Shown: piece after piece, positions 1-9,811 of the stretch
Layout: every line of letters starts with the position of its first letter
How positions within the stretch are numbered: the first letter of the stretch is position 1
Assembly (NCBI GenBank): GCA_045660385.1
Contig: JAZRDT010000091.1
Span: 1-41,171, forward strand
Origin: UBA1189 sp045660385
GTDB taxonomy: Bacteria > Bacteroidota > Bacteroidia > Bacteroidales > Bacteroidaceae
DNA: 41,171 bases
Direction of reading: 5' to 3'
The notes under the pieces: generated by a model
Told to the model about the DNA's origin: nothing
Seen by the model: the letters and a program-made list of their open reading frames with translations, nothing else
Databases searched by the model: none
Position numbers and translations under genes: made by a program

Positions 1-1161
1 ACCCCAATAGGGACGCATCTGTGCACCGAGGGCAGGCTCTGTCATGAGCCAGGCTCGGCTGTCAGAATAGTAGTAGCCACTGGAACCATAATGGTAATTT
101 GTCCAGGGCAGATTCTTTCCGCCCTGCGTTTGCGCTGCCACATACTCAATACCCGCAGCCAAGCGATGATTCATATAGGCAAAGAGGTCATCCCCTTGGT
201 TCCATCCCACCTTGGCAATATCAATAGCGAGTCCCAATGCCATTGCAGAGTGTCCCACGTCACGTCCGCTCTCCTGCATCTGTCCCAGTTGGCCATAAGC
301 GCCCGTTTCCATATCCGTGTCCACGGTCGTCACCACCAGGTTGCCCAGATACTCGGTGAGTCCGTCGTTCTTGATCGGGTTGTCGGTACGTGGGTTGGTA
401 TAGGTACCTACCTGATCATATTTGAAATACGACATGCCCTGGTTGTAAATGTACACATCATCGCACAGTACACCTATGCTGATGAGTGCCATCACGTTGC
501 ACAATCCCCAGTTGCTCCAGTAGTGCCCTGGTGCCTGCCACCATTTGCCGCTATTCTCCCATGTGCCGTTGCGTCCGCGCAGGAATCCTATGCACTGTGG
601 GTACCACACATCGAGCATCCATCGCTTGAATGCCGCGAAGTCTTCAGGAGTCCATCCATCGTAGTCGCGCATCAGTTCGGCTGCTTGGGCAAACTGGTAG
701 CCATAGAGTCCGGCAGCAAGAGCATAGTTGCTGTCGCCCCCAATGGCCTTCGTGGTGCGTGCCCATTGGTTGAGCACCGCTACGGCGTGGCGTGCGTGAG
801 CTTCGCTTCCGTCGATTTTCCATCGTAGCGCATTCTGATAGGCGATAGTGGCTCCACGTGCCGCATTCATATAGTTTTCTCCTGTTCCTCCACCTCGCAC
901 AATCGTCTCCACCGGATATGTTGCTGCCGATGCCTGGGCATAGGTAGCGTTCTTCAGCACTTCGTAGGCCGCAGTCACGCGTTCATTACCTTCGGCCAGC
1001 TGCTGGCGTATGCGCATAAAGTCGGCCTCACTATGCAGTCCACCCGGGTGGCGGAATCCGCGGTCTGTATCATATGCATCTGTATTGGCCCACAATGTAA
1101 GTGGCAACATCAGCGCCCATCCCAGGCACACGAGAAATTGGTATTGCAAAGTCTTTTTCAT
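1..1161 (-). CDS. Secreted alginate-lyase-like polysaccharide lyase (partial, C-terminus off window)
   Basis: The reading frame is open from the ATG at 1159-1161 to the left edge (387 codons, no stop), so the C-terminus is missing. A signal peptide is visible (MKKT, then a hydrophobic stretch ending near LTLWANT). The mature part reads as an alpha/alpha-toroid of the alginate_lyase (PF05426) type, with a Trp/Asn-rich helix pair around residues 208-225 (HYWSNWGLC) and the signature ESGRDVGH at residues 297-304, followed by a WNQGDDLF segment. The same signature and following helix occur in the N-terminal half of the next gene upstream (1181-3523), so the two are paralogues. Members of this fold cut uronic-acid-containing polysaccharides by beta-elimination in the periplasm or outside the cell. 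It is the last gene visible in the operon, 19 nt after its neighbour. The substrate cannot be read from sequence; alginate itself is only one option. Confidence 0.8.
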   Translation of the reverse strand, partial: MKKTLQYQFLVCLGWALMLPLTLWANTDAYDTDRGFRHPGGLHSEADFMRIRQQLAEGNERVTAAYEVLKNATYAQASAATYPVETIVRGGGTGENYMNAARGATIAYQNALRWKIDGSEAHARHAVAVLNQWARTTKAIGGDSNYALAAGLYGYQFAQAAELMRDYDGWTPEDFAAFKRWMLDVWYPQCIGFLRGRNGTWENSGKWWQAPGHYWSNWGLCNVMALISIGVLCDDVYIYNQGMSYFKYDQVGTYTNPRTDNPIKNDGLTEYLGNLVVTTVDTDMETGAYGQLGQMQESGRDVGHSAMALGLAIDIAKVGWNQGDDLFAYMNHRLAAGIEYVAAQTQGGKNLPWTNYHYGSSGYYYSDSRAWLMTEPALGAQMRPYWG

Positions 1162-1180
1162 ATTGTATATCTTTATCTGA

Positions 1181-3523
1181 TTACTTAAAGGTTACATTCT
1201 CCACATGGTTGCCCACGAAGATAGGCACAAAGTCGGTCGTCTGATACCAGCCAGGTTTGCCAGGCATCTTGTCGTGTATGTGGCGGCCATTGATTTTGAG
1301 TCCCTCGAAGGTGATGTTCTTTACCTTTCGCTCCTCGTTGTAGCCATTGATCACCGACATGTAGGGCTGCTCACCATAGTAGCGTATGTTGCGGAAGGTG
1401 ACATTCTCTACCCCCCTACCAGGGGCAGTGCAGTACTTGGCATTGTAGCCCACCTTCACGTGGAGTAGCGAACCTTGGTGGATGTTTTCAATACGGATAT
1501 TGTCGAAGAGCACATCCTTCACGTAGTTGTTGTCGCCGCAGTTGATGGCCATGCATCCCTGATAGTCGACCTGCGGCTCACTCTGGCAGAGGATGTCGAT
1601 ATTCTCGTACACGAGGCCTACGATGCTATCGCCCACCTCGGAGTTGCCATGGATACCGATGAAGATGGGGTGTGCCACATCGGCCCACAGGGTCGAGTTG
1701 GTCATGCGCACGTTGTGCACCGAACCGTTGAAGCCCTTGCGGGTGGCATAGGCAGTGGTGCAGTCGTCCGAGGTGCGGCAGAACACGCGGTCGTAGAGCA
1801 CGTTGGACGAGGCAAACACATTGAGTCCGTCACCCCATGCGGGATGCGACATGCTGCGTACATCGTGCAGGGTGACACCCTCGCTCTCGCCCACGGGACA
1901 GGTGTTGAGTATGAGTCCGTCGATGAGCACATTGCGGCTACGGTGCACGTGGCACCCTTCATAGCCATCCGATGGGCGCGCCACGCCACGACCTATGATG
2001 CTCACGTTCTCAGCATCCTCGATGGCGAAGGTGCCGGTAAAGTAGCTACCCCCAGTGAGATACACGGTCGTGTTTGACGATACGCTGATGCGCTTGTCCG
2101 TGTAGTATCCGGGACCGTAGCTGATGAAGTCGCGTCCCTGGCGTACAGCTTCGGCCCTGGCCTCGGCTTCGGTGAGTGGCGGGCACGAGGTAAACAGATG
2201 GAGGTTATCGGTGATATTACCATCAAACTCCACGCTCACGTTCTCGGGTTGGAATAGCAGGAACTGCACGGTAGAGTCGTTCTGCACGTTGGCTATCACC
2301 CCGCGATAGTCGGGGCGGATGCGTGCAGTTTCGAACTTCTTGTTCTTGCATACTACGCGCACGAATACATCGCCCGTGAAGTCGAAGAAGGCATAGGAGA
2401 TCTGCGTCACACGGTGCTTGTTGTCGCCGATGGGCGCATTCACCTTGGCCATGTAGGTGTCAATCTTGGTCCACTCCTCCACCCCACGAGGACGGATGAA
2501 TACATCGTAGTCATTCTTCAGAGGTGCGCCCTCAGGAGCCGGGTAGGTGACTATCGAGTGCAGCTTGGTGCCCTCATGTACCCCCTTCACCACAAAGGTC
2601 CGGGCCTCCATGCCATCGGTAATCTCGCCACGACGCTCTGCTTTTCTCTGCAGCTCCAACAGTTTCTTCACATAGGGCATCTTCAGGTGTTTCACCTTGG
2701 TGTAGTGCTCGTAGGCGCTATCGTAGATGCACCGTATGCGTCCACGTTGCATGGCGCCAGGCTCGGTCCAGTGGCAATAAAGACCCGTACAGTCCTGCCA
2801 CGTCTCAAAGGGCACGTCATATCCGAGGTTATAGCGAGCGGTATATTCCAATCCCTTCATCAGTCGGTTGTCAAGAGCACCATAGAGGTCGTCGCCCTGT
2901 CCCCAAGCCATCTCACATATATCACACATAGCGCCAAGTCCCAGCTGGGCATGTGCCTGGTCGCGCCCAGTCTCCTGACATTGACCCGTTTCGCCGATAT
3001 AGTTCGGTAGCGAACCGTTATCGTTGGCATAGAGATAGGTGTCTATTGCGTGACGATAGAGAACGCTATCCTCCATAAAGACGCCACAGGCCATTCGCAA
3101 GCGATTCACGATATGCCCCCAGTTGCCATTAGCATAGGGGCTGTTGGCCTCAAACTTGGCCATCATGGGAAGCATAGCCCTTTCTATCATAGCTGTCCAC
3201 TCGGGAGTCTGATTGTCTTTCAGGATAATCATCGCCCTCAGCAGCCAATAGGCCTGTATGGAACATAGGGGGGCGTCGTGCCCATCGAATCCCCGCAACG
3301 TGTGGGCATAGGCATTGATAATGTTCAATGCCTGCTCGGCATCGCCTTTCTGCGCCAATTGCCAAGCCGTATACATGTCGCGTTCGCTACCACCCTTGGT
3401 GCGGCGGTGCTCACCATCGCGGGCTACAATCTCGTAGGGGCCTGCCATCTTGTACTGCTTGGCCTCTTGTGCTAAAGCCGCCATGCTGCATACAAACAGT
3501 ATGCCGATAAATAGTTGTCGCAT
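1181..3523 (-). CDS. Composite secreted enzyme: alginate-lyase-like domain fused to GH28-like beta-helix
   Basis: This 780-residue protein has a type I signal peptide (cleavage near ALAQ, residue 19). Residues about 25-300 form an alginate-lyase-like helical domain with NGNWGHIVN (132-140) and ETGRDQAH (184-191), closely matching the partial gene at 1-1161. Residues about 305-430 look like a beta-rich linker. Residues about 430-780 form a right-handed parallel beta-helix of the GH28/pectin-lyase type, with repeated NVxIxG-like turns, an Asp in AWGDGLNVF (565), a Ser-Asp-Asp at 585-587 and a His-Gly at 625-626. These correspond to the acidic pair and HG of polygalacturonases, but the fourth motif (RIK) is not evident. 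The beta-helix is strongly similar to the 486-residue protein at 9812-11272, for example the shared SNTTVYL and LWADVAHP strings. Such a protein could carry both a lyase and a hydrolase activity. Start is the ATG at 3521-3523. Confidence 0.8.
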   Translation of the reverse strand: MRQLFIGILFVCSMAALAQEAKQYKMAGPYEIVARDGEHRRTKGGSERDMYTAWQLAQKGDAEQALNIINAYAHTLRGFDGHDAPLCSIQAYWLLRAMIILKDNQTPEWTAMIERAMLPMMAKFEANSPYANGNWGHIVNRLRMACGVFMEDSVLYRHAIDTYLYANDNGSLPNYIGETGQCQETGRDQAHAQLGLGAMCDICEMAWGQGDDLYGALDNRLMKGLEYTARYNLGYDVPFETWQDCTGLYCHWTEPGAMQRGRIRCIYDSAYEHYTKVKHLKMPYVKKLLELQRKAERRGEITDGMEARTFVVKGVHEGTKLHSIVTYPAPEGAPLKNDYDVFIRPRGVEEWTKIDTYMAKVNAPIGDNKHRVTQISYAFFDFTGDVFVRVVCKNKKFETARIRPDYRGVIANVQNDSTVQFLLFQPENVSVEFDGNITDNLHLFTSCPPLTEAEARAEAVRQGRDFISYGPGYYTDKRISVSSNTTVYLTGGSYFTGTFAIEDAENVSIIGRGVARPSDGYEGCHVHRSRNVLIDGLILNTCPVGESEGVTLHDVRSMSHPAWGDGLNVFASSNVLYDRVFCRTSDDCTTAYATRKGFNGSVHNVRMTNSTLWADVAHPIFIGIHGNSEVGDSIVGLVYENIDILCQSEPQVDYQGCMAINCGDNNYVKDVLFDNIRIENIHQGSLLHVKVGYNAKYCTAPGRGVENVTFRNIRYYGEQPYMSVINGYNEERKVKNITFEGLKINGRHIHDKMPGKPGWYQTTDFVPIFVGNHVENVTFK

Positions 3524-3542
3524 AATTTTATGTATATATAGT

Positions 3543-6173
3543 TTATTTCTTATTGTAACGGAAATCCGAGAAGTTCACCTTGCCACTTCCCGTAGCAACC
3601 AATGCCACACGCAAGGCAAAAAATCCCTTGTAGTTGTTGTGATGCATCGAACTCACGTCAATAGGTTCGCCTAATGCATGCCACTGCTCACTATCAGCGC
3701 TGACAGCCATGGTCATATGGTCGTTACGGTTCTTAATCTGCAGAGTAAATGTATCACCTTGCGTATTGGGCTGGATTGTAGGCGTGTCGCTGCCATAATA
3801 GAGATATAACGACCGCTCATCAGCAAGCATCCCTGCATATGCCTTCTCATTGTAATAAAGCAGGAGTCCCCCCTTAGTGCCTGGTTCAACACTTACCGTC
3901 ACTTGAGTGTCGTAGTTGCAATATCCTGTTGTAGTCAACAGTAATCGTGCATCGGCAGGAGTGGCGCCCTTGGCTTCCACCGTCAGCCGACCCTTGGCAA
4001 CCATAAGCTTGTCCATCGGATTCTCTTGCCATCCAGTCCATTGCCATCCAAGTTTGTCGCCAGCGAAGTTGTCGCTCATCGTGTTACCCATTTCTTCCAC
4101 GAGGGCTTGTGCCGTGAACTTCTCCGATGCGGGGGCAAACCATCCATCCTCGGTCATCTTCATCGGCTCTATCATCGTATAACGTCCTAAAGTATGTCGG
4201 CTGTTAGGATATGCATGATATACCATCCACCAACGTCCTTGAGCATCATCGACAAGTGTGCCGTGTCCCTTGCTCCACCATGGTTCATTGGCACTATAGG
4301 TATGCACCAGCGGATTATATGGCGACTCCTCCCATGGTCCGTGTACTGATCGGGAACGTGCCATCACGCACATATGGCTTGTTGCCGGGCCTGCTGTGCC
4401 GCCCTCGGCCGATGTCATATAATAATATCCATTGTGACGAATGAGCTTGGGTGATTCGAGCCACATGCCCTCAGTATCCCAATCTTCCGGGAATTGCCAC
4501 CCATCATACACCTTCTTTACCTCCGACACCACACGCAGTCCATCGTCGGAGAGTTGAGCCATGCGCCCGTCATTGATATACAGGTACCTCTTCCCATCCT
4601 CACCTACCACGTGTCCGGGGTCGATACCTCGGATGTCAAGTTTGACAGGCCTGCTCCATTGTCCCCGAATGTCATCGGCGTAAATGACATACACCTCTCC
4701 CATTGAGGTAGGATAATAGATATAGTAACGCCCTTCATGCTTGATAAGGTCGGGGGCCATTGCCGACCCTTCATAATTGGGACATACACGGGTAACCGGT
4801 GTCCAATGATGCAGGTCGCGCGAATGCCAGATAAGGAATCCTGGAGCATATACGAAAGGCGAATGAGTCATATAGAAATCATCTCCATCACGCAAAACGG
4901 TAGGATCGGGATAGTCGCCCGCCAATATGGCACGCGGATAGTGCTGTTCAGGAGCTTCACAACGTTCGGCATGCTGCAGTCTCAGCAACGCCTCTATATA
5001 GTAATAGTCGGCATAGATGATGCTGGCGTCTATCTCACTGCCTGCAGGGTGGTGTCCTGTAGCGTGGCGTAGGAAAGCCACGCTGCTCTCTCCGCACCTA
5101 TAATGAGGTGTACTGAGATCGGCCAGCATCTGTACCGCATGGGTGCGATAGCGTTGTGCATCGGTCTCCCCCACATAGTCTGCAAGTTCAATCAGCGCCG
5201 AAGCCACGATAGCCGCCGCCGAAGCATCCTTCGGTGCATCCGTACCCCGGGGGTCATCCATATCCCACAGGGGGATGTTGTCGTCGCTCGTCGCGGCCAG
5301 ACGGCTCAGATAGCAGTCGGCAACCTTGCACACATGGGTCAGGAAGCGTTCGTCGCGGGTGAAGCGGTACACCATCGTGTAGCCATAGATGGCCCATGCC
5401 TGTCCGCGGCTCCACATCGACTCGTCGCTATATCCCTGATGGGTCACACCCCTGATGAAGTCGCCCGTAAGCGTATCGTATACCGCCACATGATAGCATG
5501 ATCCGTCAGGACGGAAGTGATGTTGCATGGTAGTCTCGGCATGCGTCACAGCCAAGTCGCGTAGGTGACTTCCTCCTCCATTCTCGGCTGCCCAGAAGAG
5601 TAGCTCGAGGTTTATCATATTGTCCATGATGGTGTTGTGCCCGCCATAGTCGCCCACATGTCGTGGCCAGCTCAGCATGGTACCCACCGTGGGGTTGCAT
5701 AGCGTGGCCAGCGTGTCGGCAGCGCGTAGTGCTACCTCGCGATAATGGGCATTGCCCGTAAGTTCGTACCCCTTAAGGAAAGAGTTGATGACGATGAAAC
5801 CCAAGTCGTGGTCATAAGCCGGACGCTCGGCCATGTAGGCCAGCGAGGCGGTGTAACGCTCGGCCTCGGTGCGCAAAGCCTCCTTGCCAGCGTAGTCATA
5901 GGTCATCCACAGCACCCCTGGCCAAAATCCCGAGCACCACTCCTGCGGTATCGCCTCGCGGCAATTCCATCCCTCCTGAGTGTCGCTGGCAAGGATGTTG
6001 CGCGGCATCATCGTATAGTCACGTGGCTGCAACGCCTCTAGTGCGCGCTCCACCTGATGGGCACAGTAGTCGAGTGCCTTATCGGTATCAAAAGTAGAAG
6101 TCTTGCTGCCACAAGCCCCCATAATCAACGCTGTGCTCCATACACAGAATGAAAGAAGTTCTTTACGTTTCAT
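3543..6173 (-). CDS. GH88-GH43 fusion lipoprotein (unsaturated uronyl hydrolase plus GH43 propeller)
   Basis: This is an 876-residue protein with a lipobox-like start (LIMGAC, Cys21), so it is predicted to be lipid-anchored. Residues about 30-405 are a GH88 unsaturated glucuronyl hydrolase barrel. HDLGF supplies the conserved Asp123, and DNMINLELL supplies Asp184, the pair equivalent to the two catalytic Asp of characterised GH88 enzymes. Residues about 411-690 are a GH43 five-bladed propeller with the expected three acids: Asp423 (YPDPT, base), Asp518 (IDPG, pKa modulator) and Glu573 (LESPK, acid). The last 190 residues look like the beta-sandwich usual after GH43. All key residues are present in both catalytic domains. 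GH88 takes the 4,5-unsaturated uronate left by a polysaccharide lyase, which fits the lyase-like genes next door. GH43 usually removes arabinose, xylose or galactose. The spacing to both neighbours is under 20 nt. Confidence 0.88.
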   Translation of the reverse strand: MKRKELLSFCVWSTALIMGACGSKTSTFDTDKALDYCAHQVERALEALQPRDYTMMPRNILASDTQEGWNCREAIPQEWCSGFWPGVLWMTYDYAGKEALRTEAERYTASLAYMAERPAYDHDLGFIVINSFLKGYELTGNAHYREVALRAADTLATLCNPTVGTMLSWPRHVGDYGGHNTIMDNMINLELLFWAAENGGGSHLRDLAVTHAETTMQHHFRPDGSCYHVAVYDTLTGDFIRGVTHQGYSDESMWSRGQAWAIYGYTMVYRFTRDERFLTHVCKVADCYLSRLAATSDDNIPLWDMDDPRGTDAPKDASAAAIVASALIELADYVGETDAQRYRTHAVQMLADLSTPHYRCGESSVAFLRHATGHHPAGSEIDASIIYADYYYIEALLRLQHAERCEAPEQHYPRAILAGDYPDPTVLRDGDDFYMTHSPFVYAPGFLIWHSRDLHHWTPVTRVCPNYEGSAMAPDLIKHEGRYYIYYPTSMGEVYVIYADDIRGQWSRPVKLDIRGIDPGHVVGEDGKRYLYINDGRMAQLSDDGLRVVSEVKKVYDGWQFPEDWDTEGMWLESPKLIRHNGYYYMTSAEGGTAGPATSHMCVMARSRSVHGPWEESPYNPLVHTYSANEPWWSKGHGTLVDDAQGRWWMVYHAYPNSRHTLGRYTMIEPMKMTEDGWFAPASEKFTAQALVEEMGNTMSDNFAGDKLGWQWTGWQENPMDKLMVAKGRLTVEAKGATPADARLLLTTTGYCNYDTQVTVSVEPGTKGGLLLYYNEKAYAGMLADERSLYLYYGSDTPTIQPNTQGDTFTLQIKNRNDHMTMAVSADSEQWHALGEPIDVSSMHHNNYKGFFALRVALVATGSGKVNFSDFRYNKK

Positions 6174-6188
6174 TTATATCAATCGGTT

Positions 6189-7844
6189 TTATTTTGTTAT
6201 TCTGAACCAGTCGGCATCTACCCACCCGCGCTCCTTACCATAGGGTGCTGTGCTGAAGAGGCCCACCTTGGCTCCTATCCATTTGCCCTGACGAGCCGTA
6301 AAGGGAATGCCTACGGGTATATAGCGTTTGTTGTCGGTGCTATAGGAGAAGCGGCATACACCGCCCTTACCAACCTCGACACGCAGATGGATATCCATCT
6401 CATAGTTGGGGTACAGGCCCGCTTCGTACTTGTGAGCGGTGAGCTGAGCCACCTGTATCGTATCCTCTACACCGCCCTGCTCGGCATCTCTGCAGACGAG
6501 TTGGTTGAGCACAAAGCCATCGCCCTGCTTCACCACAGCCAGACAGCTATAGTCCCATCCCATGACGATAAGTCCCGACTGTTGTCCATCGGCCTTGGCC
6601 GACACCTTAAGCTTGGTGGTAGCGGTGAACGCTTCGGCAGGGAACTTCTGCAGCAGCAGGTTCGGAACCTCCCAGAAGTTGACGAATCCCTCAGAGAGTA
6701 CATGTCCATAGAGGCGCATATATCCAAGATCAGAGGTGAAGCCATAGGTATCTTGATAGTTGGCATGCCATTCCCACTGCAGACCCAGTTGACGGGAGTT
6801 AAACTCATCGCTCTCCACAGGTGTTGTCTTGGGGTGCTTTCCATTTACCTTAGGCTTGGCATGCCGACGCACGGGATTGCCGCATCCGTCCCCATCTTTG
6901 TCCTCACCTATCACGGGCCATCCGTCGTGCCACACCATAGGGTTGAGGTGTATGATGCGGCCATACATCGCCTTATCCTGGAAGTGAACAAACCACGACT
7001 CGCCTTGCGGTGTCTCTACCCATCCTCCTTGATGCGGACCATTGATGTCTGTATCGCCCTGCTCCATCACACGGCGTACCTCGTAGGGGCCATAGATGCT
7101 CTTTGAGCGCATAGCCAACTGCCATCCCTGCTCTACACCGCCAGCAGGAGCAAAGATATAGTACCACCCGTCGCGCTTATAGAGTTTGGGGCCCTCAACG
7201 GTGTGGTTCACGCCATCGTTCCCATCATAAATGAGTACGGGCTTGCCTATAACGGCCGTCCCTTCTGCATTCATCTCGCAAGCCACGAGTATGCTGTTCA
7301 TCTTTGAGCGGCTCGCAGCCCACGCATGCACCAGATAAGCCTTGCCATCATCGTCCCACAGGGGTGTAGGGTCAATCATTCCCCTACCCTCCTTGACGAG
7401 TACGGGAGCCTCCCACTCGCCTAGCGGGTCATTGGTCTTCACCATATAGATACCATGATCGGGATCGCCCCAATAGATATAGAACTCGCCCGCGTGGTGG
7501 CGTATGCAGGGTGCCCACACCCCTTTGCCATGCCGAGGCTCACTATAGAATTCGGTAGGGGGCACCGCAGGCAGGGCATAGTTCACAATCTGCCAATTGA
7601 CCAAATCCTTGGAGTGCAGGATGGGCAGGCCTGGCGCACAGGCGAAGCTCGATGCCGTCATGTAGAAGTCATCTCCCACGCAACACACGTCGGGGTCAGA
7701 GTAGTCGGCCTGTATGATGGGGTTGCGATAGGTGCCGTCGCCACGGTCTGCCACCCACACTTCAGACACATATTGCGCCATTGCCGTGAAGCCGACTATG
7801 GCGAATAAAGCGGTATATACCAATCGTCGTATAGCCATATGCAT
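6189..7844 (-). CDS. Secreted GH43 family glycoside hydrolase with C-terminal beta-sandwich
   Basis: This 551-residue protein has a signal peptide (cleavage near AMAQ, residue 24). The propeller spans about 38-330 with all three catalytic acids: Asp50 in YSDPDV, Asp158 in MIDPTP and Glu217 in VEGPK. From about residue 355 (VESDEFNS) to the end is the beta-sandwich module common to the longer GH43 subfamilies that act as beta-xylosidases or alpha-L-arabinofuranosidases. The subfamily cannot be fixed by eye. The start at 7842-7844 overlaps the TAA of the upstream GH97 gene by one base (TAATG), which points to translational coupling; the second Met (7836-7838) is an alternative. It probably removes arabinose, xylose or galactose side chains, together with the GH88-GH43 protein encoded just downstream. 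Confidence 0.9.
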   Translation of the reverse strand: MHMAIRRLVYTALFAIVGFTAMAQYVSEVWVADRGDGTYRNPIIQADYSDPDVCCVGDDFYMTASSFACAPGLPILHSKDLVNWQIVNYALPAVPPTEFYSEPRHGKGVWAPCIRHHAGEFYIYWGDPDHGIYMVKTNDPLGEWEAPVLVKEGRGMIDPTPLWDDDGKAYLVHAWAASRSKMNSILVACEMNAEGTAVIGKPVLIYDGNDGVNHTVEGPKLYKRDGWYYIFAPAGGVEQGWQLAMRSKSIYGPYEVRRVMEQGDTDINGPHQGGWVETPQGESWFVHFQDKAMYGRIIHLNPMVWHDGWPVIGEDKDGDGCGNPVRRHAKPKVNGKHPKTTPVESDEFNSRQLGLQWEWHANYQDTYGFTSDLGYMRLYGHVLSEGFVNFWEVPNLLLQKFPAEAFTATTKLKVSAKADGQQSGLIVMGWDYSCLAVVKQGDGFVLNQLVCRDAEQGGVEDTIQVAQLTAHKYEAGLYPNYEMDIHLRVEVGKGGVCRFSYSTDNKRYIPVGIPFTARQGKWIGAKVGLFSTAPYGKERGWVDADWFRITK

Positions 7845-9787
7845 TATAGTGTTTTATTGTTACGATAACGTTCATAACCTCGAGCCTCCTGCTTACTGAT
7901 GGGAGTAAAGCGCACCGTGGCTCCGCCACGTGGCAGCAAGCCGAATCGCATGGTCTGTCCTGCCTGCACCACATACTCAGCACAACGTACCTTGGTGACG
8001 GTGGGCAGTGAAGGGTCGTCGGTATATACCTGTGCGAGGTATGGCGCATCGCCATCCAGGAAGTCGAGAGGGAGCTGCTGTTCTGAGTCCTCATTGCCAG
8101 TCATCAGTGCCGCATACCACGCTTCACCTTGACGACGTACCATCACGATATGCTCGCCCGGGTATCCGCTGATGACGCGGGTGTCGTCAAAAGTCGTGGG
8201 CAGCTCTTCAAACCATCGCAGTTCGGGAACCTTGGCGCAGCGTTCGGGCGTATCATACCAGAAGATGGTTTGCAGTGGACTGAACATGATGAGCGAGGCG
8301 GCCAGCTGGTGGGCATGCGTATTGCGCAGGCGCTTGTCGAAGTAGCAGATGGTGTAGTCGGCCGCGCCATTGAGCATGCGGGTGAAGGGGAGAGTGACAT
8401 TGTGCGTAGCGTCGGGCCACTCCTCATTACCGCAGATGCCCTCTTGGGTGAGTAGGTTGGGATAGGTGCGACTGAATCCCGAGGGACGGAACTCATCGTG
8501 TATGTTCATCATCAAGTGGTTGTCGGCTGCCAGTCGTACCAGATCATGCAACCAGGTAGCCCAACGGTGGCTGGCATACTGCACGAAGCCCGACTTCACG
8601 CCCACCACGCCCCACTCACGCAGCAGGGGGAAGAGTTCGCGAGCCTGCCGCATCAGTGCATGTTGGTTCACGTAGAGCCATACCCCCACGCCCCGCTCCT
8701 TGCCGTAGGCAATCACACGCGGTAGGTCGAGCTTATCGACCACTTGTGTAGCATCGCCGTCGTGGCTCGTGCAGGGCATATACCACTGCCAGTCGAAAAG
8801 CATATAGGGTATCTTGTGCTCGGCACAGAAGTCGATGACCTTGAGGCCCGCCTCGGTGGATATGTTTGCCCGCATAATCTTGCCAGGCTGCACCCATTCG
8901 GCCGCATCGGGCACCTCACAGGCGGGGTTGAGATTGAGTACGATATCGTTGTGCTCGATGAGTTTTCCCGGTGTGTCGGCCACCATCACCACCTTCCAAG
9001 GTGTAGCACAGTAGGTGACCACATCCACAGGGCTATACATCACGCTGCGCAGCGTATTGGTATCACGTTGTGACACCTCAAATTTGGTGAGGCACCAGTC
9101 GTCCACGTCGGCATCGGTGAGAGCCACCCAAAGTCCGTTGGGGAGGTCGAGCGTGAGTGCCCGCTCCACGGGTTGGGTGAGCGCTGCGATAGGAGTGTGC
9201 GTGGAAGTTGCCTGCGCCCAACGCTCGGCCCAGGCCTGCGTGCCCGTGGGGAAGCGATACTCGGTGAGGTCGTCCACCACCTTATGGAAGATGGCCTTCT
9301 TGTGTTCGGGCAAGAAGTAGCGGAAGGCGATACCCTCATCATAGGCACGCACCTCCACGTCGAGTCGGTAGTCAGAGTCGTCGTGCCGCGCGAGATGCAG
9401 CGTAGCGGTACGGTAGTGGTTGCGCACAGCAGAGCGCTCACCATAGGCATTGTGCCACAGGGTATCCACCTCCGTGGTGAGACTCACCGAATCGGCCACG
9501 AGCCGATGCATCCAGCTCACGGGCTGCTCCAGTGAGCGAAATCCCAGGGCCTTCTCCCACACCTCATTGTCCATTTCGAGTCCGGCACGTGCATCGGTGA
9601 TGACCTCAGCACCCCGATAGCTGATGGTATAGCGCAATTCGCGCACCTCATCGGCAAGCACCGTCTGATAAAATCGCACCTCGTGACTACCATCGGGAGA
9701 GGTGAGGTGTAGCTCTTGTGCCGTAGCAATCACGGTAACAGTAAACCAGATAGCCACTAGTACCCTATATCTCAGACTTCGCATCAT
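7844..9787 (-). CDS. GH97 family protein with atypical catalytic site
   Basis: This 647-residue protein has a signal peptide (cleavage near ATAQ, residue 24). An N-terminal beta-sandwich spans about 25-290, a TIM-barrel about 300-560 and a C-terminal beta domain the remainder, which is the whole GH97 architecture. Characterised GH97 enzymes are either retaining, with an Asp nucleophile in a KVDF-like strand, or inverting like SusB, with a Glu in HHET. Here the strand reads VGVKSGFV (396-402), so the nucleophile position is Gly400. The segment aligned to HHET reads YVNQ (372-375), with Asn where SusB has Glu. The later acids are kept (HDEFRPSG 430-437; GNEEW 454-458). It may use another residue as base, belong to an uncharacterised GH97 branch, or be inactive. 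GH97 members are mostly alpha-glucosidases or alpha-galactosidases. The comparison with SusB is from memory. Confidence 0.88.
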   Translation of the reverse strand: MMRSLRYRVLVAIWFTVTVIATAQELHLTSPDGSHEVRFYQTVLADEVRELRYTISYRGAEVITDARAGLEMDNEVWEKALGFRSLEQPVSWMHRLVADSVSLTTEVDTLWHNAYGERSAVRNHYRTATLHLARHDDSDYRLDVEVRAYDEGIAFRYFLPEHKKAIFHKVVDDLTEYRFPTGTQAWAERWAQATSTHTPIAALTQPVERALTLDLPNGLWVALTDADVDDWCLTKFEVSQRDTNTLRSVMYSPVDVVTYCATPWKVVMVADTPGKLIEHNDIVLNLNPACEVPDAAEWVQPGKIMRANISTEAGLKVIDFCAEHKIPYMLFDWQWYMPCTSHDGDATQVVDKLDLPRVIAYGKERGVGVWLYVNQHALMRQARELFPLLREWGVVGVKSGFVQYASHRWATWLHDLVRLAADNHLMMNIHDEFRPSGFSRTYPNLLTQEGICGNEEWPDATHNVTLPFTRMLNGAADYTICYFDKRLRNTHAHQLAASLIMFSPLQTIFWYDTPERCAKVPELRWFEELPTTFDDTRVISGYPGEHIVMVRRQGEAWYAALMTGNEDSEQQLPLDFLDGDAPYLAQVYTDDPSLPTVTKVRCAEYVVQAGQTMRFGLLPRGGATVRFTPISKQEARGYERYRNNKTL

Positions 9788-9811
9788 AACTGTGTTCTTT
9801 TCAAATTCTTA

